A stretch of 64,000 nt of DNA. Source: Neoroseomonas eburnea. GTDB taxonomy: Bacteria > Pseudomonadota > Alphaproteobacteria > Acetobacterales > Acetobacteraceae. The notes under the pieces were generated by a model. That model searched no databases, was not told where the DNA came from, and worked only from the letters and a program-made list of their open reading frames with translations. This document shows, piece by piece, positions 34,201-41,780 of this stretch. The DNA is taken from NCBI RefSeq assembly GCF_018129005.1, contig NZ_JAAEDL010000015.1, positions 1 to 64,000 on the forward strand. Reading direction: 5' to 3'. The position numbers were made by a program, and so were the translations under genes. Position 1 is the stretch's first letter. Every line of letters begins with the position of its first letter.

Positions 34201-34463
34201 CAGCGGCGGTCCTCCGGGCCAACGATCTCCCGGATGCGATCCAGGCGGGACCGGCAATCCTGGCCGGCGTCGATCACGTCGAGCACGTACAGCATCAGCT
34301 CCCCATCCGTGGTCATGTCAGGAACGGCCGGCTCCGCCCGACACGTCAGGAGCGACGGCGCGAGGCTGAGCGCCGGCGGCGGCGGGGCGGCTGGCGCGCA
34401 GGCGCTCAAGGCCGCGAGCAACGGCAGGGCTGGCAAGGCACGCCGATGTGCGAGGCGCGGCAT
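34200..34463 (-). CDS. Rz1-like outer-membrane spanin lipoprotein, nested
   Basis: A protein of 87 residues with an N-terminal signal and lipobox-like LSAC, then a Pro-rich stretch. It begins inside the upstream spanin gene in another frame (146-base overlap), the classic Rz/Rz1 layout. It would join inner and outer membrane during lysis. The C-terminal part is longer than in lambda Rz1. Confidence 0.7.
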   Translation of the reverse strand: MPRLAHRRALPALPLLAALSACAPAAPPPPALSLAPSLLTCRAEPAVPDMTTDGELMLYVLDVIDAGQDCRSRLDRIREIVGPEDRR

Positions 34464-34737
34464 TCACGTCCCTCCTGATCGGTTCCAGCCGCGCGGCGGC
34501 GGCGGCGACGGCGTCGGCCTGGCGCTGCAGCGCGCCGATCACCGTGTCCCGCGCGCGCATGGCGTCGCGCGCCTCCGCGAGATCCGCGGTCAGCGCGGTG
34601 ACGCGCGCCTGCGCGGCGTCCAGCCGCCAGGTCTGCACCTGCCACGCGCCACCCAGCACGAGCAGCAGCGCCACCACCGCGCCCGCCGCATACGGCAGCA
34701 GCGGCCCGGCGAGCGCGCTGAGCGCCTTCGCGATCAC
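34318..34737 (-). CDS. Rz-like inner-membrane spanin
   Basis: A protein of 139 residues: N-terminal membrane anchor (AAGAVVALLLVLGGAWQVQT), then a long periplasmic coiled coil (ARVTALTADLAEARDAMRAR). With the nested lipoprotein gene it forms the spanin pair. GTG start overlapping the previous gene by four bases. Confidence 0.75.
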   Translation of the reverse strand: MIAKALSALAGPLLPYAAGAVVALLLVLGGAWQVQTWRLDAAQARVTALTADLAEARDAMRARDTVIGALQRQADAVAAAAARLEPIRRDVNAAPRTSACLASPAVARGLERLRASRPAAAGAQPRAVAPDVSGGAGRS

Positions 34738-35252
34738 GGCAGCGCCACCCACAGCGCCGCGCCCAGCAGCGCGCCGCACGCGACCTCCGCCCATTCGGTC
34801 GGGCCCGACGCGAAACCTCGGAGCCGAGGCTGCGGCAGCCGCTCCATGTCGCCCCACCACCACGTGAATGCGTAGCTCGGACCGAACAGCACACCGGCGA
34901 CGAACAGCGGCCACGCCTGGCCGCCGAGAGCGCCCGCGACAAGGGCGCCCGGCAGGATGGCGACGACACCCCAGGCGGACATGACGATGGCATCGCCCCA
35001 GCGGCTGCCTGCTCGGCGGCCGATATCCATCGCATCGCCCCAGCCGGCCAGTACCATGCCAAGATACAGTGCAGGCGCGATGGCGGCGGCCGGCAGGCCG
35101 AAGGCGGGCAGCAGCGGCAGCGTCATGATCACGGCGGTCGCCAACCGCGCCGTCGTGGTGCCCGGCGGCAGGTGCAGCAAGGTCTCCCACGCGCCGCCGC
35201 GCACGCGCCAGAGGGCGCCGCACCACGCGGCGTAGAGCGCCATCGCGATCAC
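34734..35252 (-). CDS. polytopic membrane protein in lysis cassette
   Basis: A protein of 172 residues with about four hydrophobic segments (LATAVIMTLPLLPAFGLPAA, IVMSAWGVVAILPGALVAGA, WPLFVAGVLFGPSYAFTWWW). Lies between the holin candidate and Rz. It could be a holin or antiholin. The GTG at 35252 overlaps the preceding stop; an ATG at 35243 is possible. Confidence 0.6.
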   Translation of the reverse strand: MIAMALYAAWCGALWRVRGGAWETLLHLPPGTTTARLATAVIMTLPLLPAFGLPAAAIAPALYLGMVLAGWGDAMDIGRRAGSRWGDAIVMSAWGVVAILPGALVAGALGGQAWPLFVAGVLFGPSYAFTWWWGDMERLPQPRLRGFASGPTEWAEVACGALLGAALWVALP

Positions 35253-35497
35253 GGCCTCGGGGCCTCCTCGGGCCTGCGCGCGGCGCTGACGGCCGTGCGG
35301 AAATCGACCGCGCCGACCCCCATGTATCCGGCGACGAGCCATGCGATCAGCGTCATCGCCGCCGGCACCACGATGCCGGCGACGCCCTCGCCGCGCAGGA
35401 TGGCGACAACGACGACAATCCACGCCGCGGCGCAGTTGGCGATCACCGTGGCGCGGGAGAAGGTGCGGCCCGATTTGGGGAGCATCGTCACGCTCAT
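35249..35497 (-). CDS. holin candidate
   Basis: A protein of 82 residues with two membrane segments (ANCAAAWIVVVVAIL and IVVPAAMTLIAWLVAGYMGV) and charged ends, next to the endolysin gene. The size and position fit a class II holin, which would open the inner membrane to release endolysin. Confidence 0.65.
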   Translation of the reverse strand: MSVTMLPKSGRTFSRATVIANCAAAWIVVVVAILRGEGVAGIVVPAAMTLIAWLVAGYMGVGAVDFRTAVSAARRPEEAPRP

Positions 35498-36045
35498 TGG
35501 CCCCCCGCCAGCCGCATCGCCACCGCGCACACACGGTCCACGCGCGACGTCCAGCCGCGGCCGAACGTGCTCCAGGTCGGCAGCTCGCGCAGAAAGACCA
35601 TGCGCGCCGCACAGATGCGCTCGATCAGCGACCCGCGATCATTGGTTGCCCACGTCGCGCGCAGCGTAACCGGGCCGATCGCGCCGTCCTCCTCCACGCC
35701 GACTGCCGCCTGCAGCCACTCCGCAGCCCTTCGCCGGCCGCTGTTCACGGCCGCATCGAACAGCACCAGGTCGATGCCGGCCGGCAGGTCGTCCGCGCGT
35801 ATCGCGTTCCAGTAATGCGTGCGGTAGATGGCGCGGGCCTCCGCCACATCCATCGCTCGCACGTCGGCGCAGGTCACCCGCGCGCGGCGCCACGCCTGCA
35901 ATGTCGCGCGGGTGATGCCGAAATTGGTGCAGCCGCCGGGGTCGCGCGGATGGTCGACGTAGCCGCCTTCGTGCGTCAGCACCTCTGCCACGCAGGCGCG
36001 GAAGCGGATGGTCGCCTGGTCGGGCGTGTCGGGCGGCTGGGTCAT
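35494..36045 (-). CDS. endolysin, GH108 N-acetylmuramidase
   Basis: A protein of 183 residues with HEGGYVDHPRDPGGCTNFGI at its start, in which Glu26 is the expected catalytic residue, then IYRTHYWNAI and DAAVNSGRRRAAEWLQ, as in glycosyl hydrolase 108 lysozymes. It cuts peptidoglycan. The start is 31 bases after late-promoter-like copy C, corresponding to the lys position in Mu. Confidence 0.92.
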   Translation of the reverse strand: MTQPPDTPDQATIRFRACVAEVLTHEGGYVDHPRDPGGCTNFGITRATLQAWRRARVTCADVRAMDVAEARAIYRTHYWNAIRADDLPAGIDLVLFDAAVNSGRRRAAEWLQAAVGVEEDGAIGPVTLRATWATNDRGSLIERICAARMVFLRELPTWSTFGRGWTSRVDRVCAVAMRLAGGQ

Positions 36046-36076
36046 GGCGCGACATTGCGCGCGCGCGATGCGCCCC

Positions 36077-36102
36077 GTTAATGCCCGCGGGCGCGGGCGG
36101 GC
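36077..36102 (-). promoter_or_regulatory. late-promoter-like repeat, copy C (before endolysin)
   Basis: Identical over 26 bases to copy A. On the coding strand a GC palindrome leads into GGCATTAAC, 31 bases before the endolysin ATG. It lies just downstream of the activator gene stop, as Plys does relative to C in Mu. Confidence 0.6.
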
Positions 36103-36103
36103 G

Positions 36104-36460
36104 TCAGGCGAACAGGTCCAGCTGTGCCCTGGTCTGGCCCGCCTGTGCGAGCAGTTTGCCGACCGTGCTCTCGGTGATGCCGAGACGGCGCGCGATGGTC
36201 GAATAGCTCTCGCCCCGGCTGCGGTACAGGCGGACGCGCCATTCGCGCGCGAGCGGCACCTTGAGCGCCGCCCCGGGGCGGATCTTCGCGAGCGCGCGCG
36301 CGGCGTCGAGGCCGATCAGGCGCGCGAGGGGTGAGCCCTGGTTGGGCTCGATCGGCACGTAGACCCGCGTGCCGGCGTGCGCCTCGATCAGCCGCAGCAG
36401 CGCATCGGCGCCGATTGCCCGCGTGAGCGTGTCGAGTTCGGCGGGCGGCGGGGGCGTCAT
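36104..36460 (-). CDS. Mor/C-type activator of middle or late transcription
   Basis: A protein of 118 residues. The N-terminal part (ALLRLIEAHAGTRVYVPIEP, ALKVPLAREWRV) is the Mor-type dimerisation region, followed by a C-terminal helix-turn-helix (GESYSTIARRLGITESTVGKLLAQAG). In Mu, Mor and C turn on middle and late promoters. Only one such gene is visible, so it may serve the late promoters directly. Divergent from the plus-strand gene at 36529. Confidence 0.85.
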   Translation of the reverse strand: MTPPPPAELDTLTRAIGADALLRLIEAHAGTRVYVPIEPNQGSPLARLIGLDAARALAKIRPGAALKVPLAREWRVRLYRSRGESYSTIARRLGITESTVGKLLAQAGQTRAQLDLFA

Positions 36461-36528
36461 AGCGGCCGGCTTGCCAGCACGGGTGACGGTGCGGGCATGA
36501 TGGCGGCGGCAACATCAGGACCGACGCC

Positions 36529-37062
36529 ATGCGTGCGATGCCTATCACCCTCTCCTGTCTCATGCTCGCCGCGCCCGCGCTCGGGCAGTCCGGCGACGCC
36601 GCGGCCCGAGTGCGGCAGGAGGCGGAATCCTACCTGCGGCCATGCGCCGGCGTTTCGGGTGATGATGCGAGGTGGTGCGACCTTTCTCGCAGCGCCTTCG
36701 TCGCGGACTACCTTCGGGCGCGTGCCGGCCAGTACTACGGCCAGCGCAACGTGGCATACATGCTGCGCGGCTCGACCCCCGGCATCGCGGCGGACCACAC
36801 ACAGAGCTGCGCCTGGCGGCTGGTGATCATGGCGCAGGGCCACTCGCAGACCGACGCCAGCGACACGGCGAATGTCCGCTTCGACTGTGGCCGGATCTCC
36901 GAACAGGACCAGGCCGCGGCGCGAGCACGCGCCATGGCGTTGGCGCAGCAGATCGCCACGGACCCGGTGCGCAACCCGCCACGCACGAACCCCGCCCCGC
37001 GCCCATCGGGCGCGGTGGACAGCACGGCACGTCCGCTCGGGGCGGATCTGCCGCGCCGGTGA
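36529..37062 (+). CDS. secreted protein on the opposite strand (moron candidate)
   Basis: A protein of 177 residues with a signal peptide (ITLSCLMLAAPALGQ) and four Cys in the mature part (LRPCAGVSGDD, DLSRSAFVADYLRA, QSCAWRLVIMAQGHS). It lies on the plus strand among minus-strand phage genes, with its own CAGGA site eight bases before the ATG. It is probably expressed from the prophage and exported. Family not recognised. Confidence 0.72.
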   Translation: MRAMPITLSCLMLAAPALGQSGDAAARVRQEAESYLRPCAGVSGDDARWCDLSRSAFVADYLRARAGQYYGQRNVAYMLRGSTPGIAADHTQSCAWRLVIMAQGHSQTDASDTANVRFDCGRISEQDQAAARARAMALAQQIATDPVRNPPRTNPAPRPSGAVDSTARPLGADLPRR

Positions 37063-37064
37063 CC

Positions 37065-37181
37065 TCACCGCTCGGCCCTCAGCACCATGACGATGAACAC
37101 CCGCATGTCGGGGGGCAGCGCCGCCAGCAGGCGGCGCCACTGCCGATGCCGCCGCCGGTGGCGCCAGGCGCGGTAGCTCAT
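37065..37181 (-). CDS. very small basic protein
   Basis: A protein of 38 residues (RAWRHRRRHRQWRRLLAALP then MRVFIVMVLRAER). Its ATG overlaps the GemA stop in the TGATG form used by many neighbours. Highly basic; function unknown. Confidence 0.4.
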   Translation of the reverse strand: MSYRAWRHRRRHRQWRRLLAALPPDMRVFIVMVLRAER

Positions 37182-37618
37182 CACGCGGCCGCCTGGCGCC
37201 GCAGCCGCGCGCGCCAGGCCTTCAGGCCCTCGGCCACGCGGTTGCCCATCTCGGCGTCGAGGAATTCGGGGCTGCTGATGCCGTCAGGATGCGCGTCGGT
37301 CCGCGTCTGGCGGCGCACGAAGCTGCGCAGGGCCGCGTCGTCGCCATGGCCCTGCAGGGCCACGATGTCGCGCCAGATCGCCCAGATCATGCGCACCTGC
37401 GGTTTCTCGCTGCGCTTCTTCGCGGGCTTGGCCTTCCAGCCGAGCCGTGCGAACTCCCGCAGCACGGCGTCGAGCTGGTCGACGCGCATCACGGCCGCGC
37501 TGTCGAGCTGCGTCACGCGCCGCAGGATGTCGCGGTAGCTGTCTTCGGTCAGCGCGAGCTGCTTCTTCGCCAGGTGGATCTTCGCGATCATCGCGCGGCG
37601 GTCGGGGACGGCGCTCAC
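37181..37618 (-). CDS. gemA: GemA regulatory protein (DUF1018)
   Basis: A protein of 145 residues with IAKIHLAKKQLALTEDSYRD and the C-terminal region (MIWAIWRDIVALQ, RSFVRRQTRTD), the GemA signature. In Mu GemA affects host gene expression and DNA supercoiling. GTG start overlapping the upstream stop (GTGA). Confidence 0.88.
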   Translation of the reverse strand: MSAVPDRRAMIAKIHLAKKQLALTEDSYRDILRRVTQLDSAAVMRVDQLDAVLREFARLGWKAKPAKKRSEKPQVRMIWAIWRDIVALQGHGDDAALRSFVRRQTRTDAHPDGISSPEFLDAEMGNRVAEGLKAWRARLRRQAAA

Positions 37619-37887
37619 AGCGGGTCGATCCCAAGCTCGACGGCATCCGCGATCCAGGCATCAATCGCGGCGCGGCTGGTCAGGCCATCCACGGCGGTGC
37701 GCAGTCTTTGGAGATCGGCCTCGTCGTCGGCCATCCACTCGGGCGAGGCGATCCATTGCCGCAGATAGGCGCGAAGCGCCACGATGTGCGTCTCCGTCAA
37801 CGGTTCGTGCCGCAGGTACGCTTCAACGGCCGGACGCAGCACGCCCGAGGTCTCGTTCGTCCAATAGCCCGGCGTCGTTCCGCTCAT
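37615..37887 (-). CDS. small phage protein of unknown function
   Basis: A protein of 90 residues, helical (LTETHIVALRAYLRQWIASP, EADLQRLRTAVDGLTSRAAI). Coupled to both neighbours by four-base overlaps. Its arrangement resembles hypothetical genes before gemA in other alphaproteobacterial Mu-like phages. Confidence 0.65.
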   Translation of the reverse strand: MSGTTPGYWTNETSGVLRPAVEAYLRHEPLTETHIVALRAYLRQWIASPEWMADDEADLQRLRTAVDGLTSRAAIDAWIADAVELGIDPL

Positions 37888-38438
37888 GCCCGAAGGTCCT
37901 CCGCGATCTCGATGTCCAGGATCCGCACGCCGAGCCCGGCCTTCAGCGCCAGGTCGAAGTGCTGGCGCACCCAATCCCGGTAAAACCGGTTCGGCGCCAT
38001 CAGCACGGCATGGGCGCCGGCGACGATCGAGACGCACCGAAGCGGCTCGATCCAGTGGCGGAAGTCCGTCTCGGACAGGCGCCCGCGCAGGAGCGGCCAC
38101 AACGGGTGATCGATGTCGGCAGCCGGCGCGGCGCGGGCTGGTGCCTCGGCGATCGGCGCGCGCAGATAGTCCTCGTACCGCCGCTGACGCAGGAATGTGG
38201 AGGCGTGGACGATGAACTCCGATCCGATGCCGCGCTCGCGCAGTTCCGCCGCATAGGCCTCGGCGGCACGCACCAGGTCGCCGGGCGCGGCGCCGTCCCG
38301 GACGGCCCGCGCGAATGCCATCTCGGCCATCGCCCGCGGGTTCGGGCGCCGCGGCGGGTAGGCGGCCCAGAACGCGTCGAAACCGGCCTGCAAGCCACGC
38401 GGCAGGGCGCCCTTGGGGAACAGGTTGCGCTGGCTCAT
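37884..38438 (-). CDS. phage replication-type protein with a DnaA domain I-like C terminus
   Basis: A protein of 184 residues. Residues 18-92 (GFDAFWAAYPPRRPNPRAMA, FIVHASTFLRQRRYEDY) look like the helical part of phage replication initiators. Residues 112-170 (LWPLLRGRLSETDFRHWIEP, LMAPNRFYRDWV) match DnaA domain I, the part that binds DnaB or its loader. A separate gene at 41103 carries a DnaA domain IV-like fold. Possible recruitment of host replisome. Confidence 0.75.
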   Translation of the reverse strand: MSQRNLFPKGALPRGLQAGFDAFWAAYPPRRPNPRAMAEMAFARAVRDGAAPGDLVRAAEAYAAELRERGIGSEFIVHASTFLRQRRYEDYLRAPIAEAPARAAPAADIDHPLWPLLRGRLSETDFRHWIEPLRCVSIVAGAHAVLMAPNRFYRDWVRQHFDLALKAGLGVRILDIEIAEDLRA

Positions 38439-38974
38439 GCGGCGGCCTCATGGATCTGGCGGCGGCAATCGGGGCAGGCGTCGGCACGGGCGGCGTCGCG
38501 GGGGCCGACCCAGCCGCAGTCGCAGGTCCAGCGATCGGCAGGCAGGCAGCAGCCGGCCTCGCTCTCCCGCAGCAGCAGGGCGCGCCGCGCATGCAGGCCG
38601 GCCTTCAACAGCGCGAGCGCCGGCACGGCCGGGGAGATCGCCTCGAACCACAGTAGGTCGGGATGCCCCTCCGGGTGCTCGCTGCGGCACCAGGCGAAGG
38701 CGCGGCCACTGCGCATGCCGGCTGACCAATCCCAGCGCGGCGGCAGCACGAGGGCCGCGCAATCGGAGCGCCGGCTGGCAGACGGAAGCGGCAATGCGGT
38801 GCGTGAGAGCGGGCTGAGAGCCATCCAGCGATCGCGCAGGACGCGCCAGCCGAGGGCCTCGAACACATCGGCGTCGAGGTCGCGCGAGGCGCGCTCGCCC
38901 TCCTCCAGCCGCATCAGCACGCGATAGAGCGCGGCGAGGTCGGGCACGAAGCGGAGCTGCAGCGGCCAGGTCAC
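38435..38974 (-). CDS. phage protein with C-terminal zinc ribbon
   Basis: A protein of 179 residues. A helical first part (LAALYRVLMRLEEGERASRD) and a middle beta region are followed by CDCGW and CPDCRR, a four-Cys zinc ribbon near residues 150-173. GTG start overlapping a small upstream gene. Function unknown; nucleic-acid binding is possible. Confidence 0.6.
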   Translation of the reverse strand: MTWPLQLRFVPDLAALYRVLMRLEEGERASRDLDADVFEALGWRVLRDRWMALSPLSRTALPLPSASRRSDCAALVLPPRWDWSAGMRSGRAFAWCRSEHPEGHPDLLWFEAISPAVPALALLKAGLHARRALLLRESEAGCCLPADRWTCDCGWVGPRDAARADACPDCRRQIHEAAA

Positions 38975-39084
38975 GGCAGCACCTGCCAAAGCAGGTAGAT
39001 GATGCCGGCCCACAGCAGCAGGCTGGGACCGATCGCCCAGCGGACACCGGCCCAGAAGCCGGGACCAGGGGACGGCGCGGGCAT
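38971..39084 (-). CDS. very small membrane protein
   Basis: A protein of 37 residues with one membrane segment (AIGPSLLLWAGIIYLLWQVL) and a Pro-rich N terminus. One-base and four-base overlaps with neighbours support it. Function unknown. Confidence 0.55.
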   Translation of the reverse strand: MPAPSPGPGFWAGVRWAIGPSLLLWAGIIYLLWQVLP

Positions 39085-39323
39085 CAGGCTTCGTCCCGCC
39101 GCCTGGAAGACTGCGTCCGAACGAAGTGCGCCACGCTGTCCCGGACGATGCCGAGATCGTCGTTGCTGGAGATCATCGCTTCGCATGGGAGTGCTTCGGG
39201 GGCGCGAACGATGATCGTGACCTTGACGTCCGGCCGGCTGAGCGGCGCGAGCACGGCCGCCATGCAGCGCTCCATGTGCGCCACCCAGGATGCGGCGAGG
39301 TCTGCTTCGCTGTCCTCGGCCAT
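39084..39323 (-). CDS. small phage protein of unknown function
   Basis: A protein of 79 residues (SWVAHMERCMAAVLAPLSRP, KVTIIVRAPEALPCEAMISS). No family recognised. TGATG overlaps on both sides. Confidence 0.55.
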   Translation of the reverse strand: MAEDSEADLAASWVAHMERCMAAVLAPLSRPDVKVTIIVRAPEALPCEAMISSNDDLGIVRDSVAHFVRTQSSRRRDEA

Positions 39324-39520
39324 CAGCGGACACTCCTGTCGGGCATCTCCTCCCGCAGCGCCTTGAGCGTGGCGATCGCCGCGTCCAGGCGGTCCAGCCG
39401 GCGGTTGTGGTAGTGCAGGCTGAAGCCCCGCTGGCCCGCACGCCGATCCGCGGAGCGCGCCAGGTAGTCGCGCTGCTCCTGCACCTCGGCGATCTGCTCG
39501 TCGAGCGTCGGCGTGTCCAT
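39323..39520 (-). CDS. small coiled-coil phage protein
   Basis: A protein of 65 residues with two charged helices (LDEQIAEVQEQRDYLARSAD, RLDRLDAAIATLKALREEMP). It overlaps the nuclease stop by one base. Function unknown. Confidence 0.55.
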   Translation of the reverse strand: MDTPTLDEQIAEVQEQRDYLARSADRRAGQRGFSLHYHNRRLDRLDAAIATLKALREEMPDRSVR

Positions 39521-39888
39521 CAGCACCACCCGGCGCGGCGGCCGCGCCCGTCATAGGGCCGCGCCAGGCCCTCGCTGATCATCACCTGCGCGACGTCGCG
39601 GCCCTCCGCGTCCTGCACGATGGCGAGGCCGCGCCCATACCGATCTCGACCGCGGCGCGTGATGGTGGCGCCGCCGGCCAGCAGCTCGGCGAGGCGCGCC
39701 TGCGCCTGCCGCGCGAGGCGGCTCTCCGCCGGGCAGCGCCCGTGGATCTCCGGTGCGTCCAGGCCGACGATGCGCACGGCCTCCCCGCGCACCGAGACGG
39801 TGTCGCCATCGATCACGCGCAGGGACTGCGCGCATGCGGAGGCACCCAGGGCCAGCAGCAGGCCGAGGGCGGTGAGCGCGCGCGTCAT
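39520..39888 (-). CDS. secreted thermonuclease-family (SNase) protein
   Basis: A protein of 122 residues: signal peptide with a possible lipobox (LLLALGASAC), then the SNase landmarks IDGDT at 27-31, VRIVGLDAPE at 38-47 and RDRYGRGLA near 81. It is shorter than staphylococcal nuclease but keeps the active-site Asp, Arg and Glu-type positions. It might degrade DNA in the periplasm, for instance of competing phages. Placed in the early block, which is unusual. Confidence 0.82.
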   Translation of the reverse strand: MTRALTALGLLLALGASACAQSLRVIDGDTVSVRGEAVRIVGLDAPEIHGRCPAESRLARQAQARLAELLAGGATITRRGRDRYGRGLAIVQDAEGRDVAQVMISEGLARPYDGRGRRAGWC

Positions 39889-40082
39889 GCCGCACCCCCG
39901 GCGGCGAGGCGGCGTTCGACCTCTCCATCGATGTGACTGGCGAGCATGTCCTGCAGCATGCCCTGGGTGTTGGTGCGGGACCGATCGAGCTCGGCACGCG
40001 GTTGTTTCGCCGCCTGCACGCCGGCATCGAATGCCAGCCGCGCGAAGCGGCCGATCATCTCGCGGGATGCCTCGGTCGCCAT
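39885..40082 (-). CDS. small helical phage protein
   Basis: A protein of 65 residues (REMIGRFARLAFDAGVQAAK, GMLQDMLASHIDGEVERRLA). Four-base overlap with the nuclease gene. Function unknown. Confidence 0.55.
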   Translation of the reverse strand: MATEASREMIGRFARLAFDAGVQAAKQPRAELDRSRTNTQGMLQDMLASHIDGEVERRLAAGGAA

Positions 40083-40582
40083 CAGCGTCGCGCCCCCGCG
40101 CCACGAAGGGTCGCCGCCGGATCGGGCACGCGATCGGAGATGGAGTGGGGCGGCCGCGCCGGCGCGGGCGAGACGCCCGCAGGCGCTGACGGCCTGGCCC
40201 ACTCGGGCAGCGTGATCTCGATCCAGTCGTCGGCGTGGTCGTATTCGACCGTCTCCGGCTTGCGGTTCTCCGGAGCCACGCCGTGCGGCAGGTCGATGCG
40301 CAGCTTCAGCGTGCCGGACGCCACCGCCTTACCGGACGGCCAATGGGGTTCGAACGGACCATCCGGCTCGATCCTCAGCATGCCGGCATGCGGGCCGCCA
40401 CCGGCCAGGATCTTCACCCGCGCTCTATGCGACATGAAGGTGCCACCTTCCAGCTTGCGCGTGCGAATGATGATGACGATCGCGGCCGGTAGCCGCCCGC
40501 CACCGGCGGAGGAGGCCACGGTGATGGCCGCGCGGTCGGGCCGCGCTCGTGTCGCCTGCGGCGCCAGCGGGGACCAGCTCAC
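40082..40582 (-). CDS. phage protein of unknown function
   Basis: A protein of 166 residues beginning at a GTG overlapping the Gam stop (GTGA). The core (KILAGGGPHAGMLRIEPDGP, ASGTLKLRIDLPHGVAPENR, DDWIEITLPEWARP) is beta-rich. A second possible start is the Met at 40435, which would remove 49 residues. No family recognised. Confidence 0.55.
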   Translation of the reverse strand: MSWSPLAPQATRARPDRAAITVASSAGGGRLPAAIVIIIRTRKLEGGTFMSHRARVKILAGGGPHAGMLRIEPDGPFEPHWPSGKAVASGTLKLRIDLPHGVAPENRKPETVEYDHADDWIEITLPEWARPSAPAGVSPAPARPPHSISDRVPDPAATLRGAGARR

Positions 40583-41106
40583 GGCGCCACCTCGCGCGCC
40601 CCGGTGGCCTCGATGACGAATTCCTCGCCGGCGGAGGCGATCGTCACGCCCGGGATCTCGGCGGCGCGCTCGGGCATGGACAGCATCGCCGCCTTGTCGA
40701 TCTCGACCTTGCGGCGGAGGAACTCCTCCATTCCGCGTTCGAGCAGGTACTGCAGCACGTCCACCGCTTGCGCCACGCGCACCGCTGGCGGCGCCAGGCG
40801 CCAGGAGATGGTGCCGGCTGCCAGCGAGACCGATTTCCGCTTGCCGCCATCCGTCAGGGCGTGGCGGTTCGCCTCGGCCCACAGCTGCAGGCCGCGGGTA
40901 AGGCGATCGGCCTCGGCATTCAGGGCGGCGACGGCGTTGCCCATCGCTTCCTTGGCCTTGGCGATCGTCTCGGCGAGCGCGGTCTGCTCGATCAGGACGG
41001 CGCGCTGCAGTTCGCCGATGCGGGCGAGGAAGACGTTCGCTTCCTCGTGGTCGCGGGCGGCCGGCACGGCCTCCGCCCGTCGTTTGGTGCGGGTGGTCGC
41101 GCTCAT
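40579..41106 (-). CDS. Gam-like DNA end-binding protein
   Basis: A protein of 175 residues with a long N-terminal coiled coil (IGELQRAVLIEQTALAETIA, ALNAEADRLTRGLQLWAEAN) and the Ku-like core (GTISWRLAPPAVRVA, YLLERGMEEFLRRKVEIDK, IPGVTIASAGEEFVIE), as in Mu Gam. It shields linear DNA ends from host exonucleases. ATGA overlap with the DnaA-C-like gene. Confidence 0.88.
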   Translation of the reverse strand: MSATTRTKRRAEAVPAARDHEEANVFLARIGELQRAVLIEQTALAETIAKAKEAMGNAVAALNAEADRLTRGLQLWAEANRHALTDGGKRKSVSLAAGTISWRLAPPAVRVAQAVDVLQYLLERGMEEFLRRKVEIDKAAMLSMPERAAEIPGVTIASAGEEFVIEATGAREVAP

Positions 41107-41525
41107 GCGGTGGTCTCCGTGGGGTTCGAGGTGATCGCGGCCGCCACGCGCGCCACGCGCGCGGCGAGATCGGGATCCGTCGCGATGCGCTCGGCGATCG
41201 CGCGGGAACCGTGCAGCACCGTGGTGTGGTGCCGCGCCAGGCTGCGGCCGACCTGCGGCAAGGATCGGTCGAAGCGGGTAACCGCCAGGTGCATGACGAC
41301 CTGCCGGGCCAGGGCGATCGGCGCGGAGCGCTGAGGGCCATAGATCGCCCCGCCGTGCACGCCGAATTCGGCGGCGGCCGCCTCGACGAGGCGGGCGACG
41401 ACCGGCGCCGGCGCATGCGGAGCCGCGGCGGCCAGGCGGCGGCGGAGGAGGCGACACTCCGCCTGCAGTTCGTCGATCCGCGCGAGCATCGCCCGGTCGC
41501 GCCGGGTGCGCAGTTCGGGGGTCAT
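41103..41525 (-). CDS. DnaA domain IV-like DNA-binding protein
   Basis: A protein of 140 residues. After an N-terminal coiled coil, residues 45-110 (EFGVHGGAIYGPQRSAPIAL, ARQVVMHLA, SLPQVGRSLARHHTTVLHG) closely follow the DnaA C-terminal domain that reads DnaA boxes, including the HHTTV segment (99-103). No ATPase domain is present. It could bind DnaA boxes of phage or host. Confidence 0.8.
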   Translation of the reverse strand: MTPELRTRRDRAMLARIDELQAECRLLRRRLAAAAPHAPAPVVARLVEAAAAEFGVHGGAIYGPQRSAPIALARQVVMHLAVTRFDRSLPQVGRSLARHHTTVLHGSRAIAERIATDPDLAARVARVAAAITSNPTETTA

Positions 41526-41779
41526 GCCCGACCTCCCGGCAGCACCGTGAACGGGGCGAGGACGACCGTGACGCCATCCTCGACCGGGCGCCCGGCGATC
41601 TGCAGGGCCGCGATGCGCTGGCGATCGCCGAGGCGTGCGAGCTCGGCGAAGGCCTTCAGTGCCTCCTTGATGGCCCGCGCCTGGCCGGCAGAGATCGTGC
41701 CGCCGTGGCGCTGCTTGCCCTCGAAGATGGCGGAGAGGTCTTCGAGGCCATCGGCGAGTTCGACGAAGGGGGCGGGCAT
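41522..41779 (-). CDS. small phage protein of unknown function
   Basis: A protein of 85 residues, helical in the middle (ISAGQARAIKEALKAFAELA). Four-base overlap with the DnaA-like gene and one base from the next. Not recognised. Confidence 0.6.
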   Translation of the reverse strand: MPAPFVELADGLEDLSAIFEGKQRHGGTISAGQARAIKEALKAFAELARLGDRQRIAALQIAGRPVEDGVTVVLAPFTVLPGGRA

Positions 41780-41780
41780 G

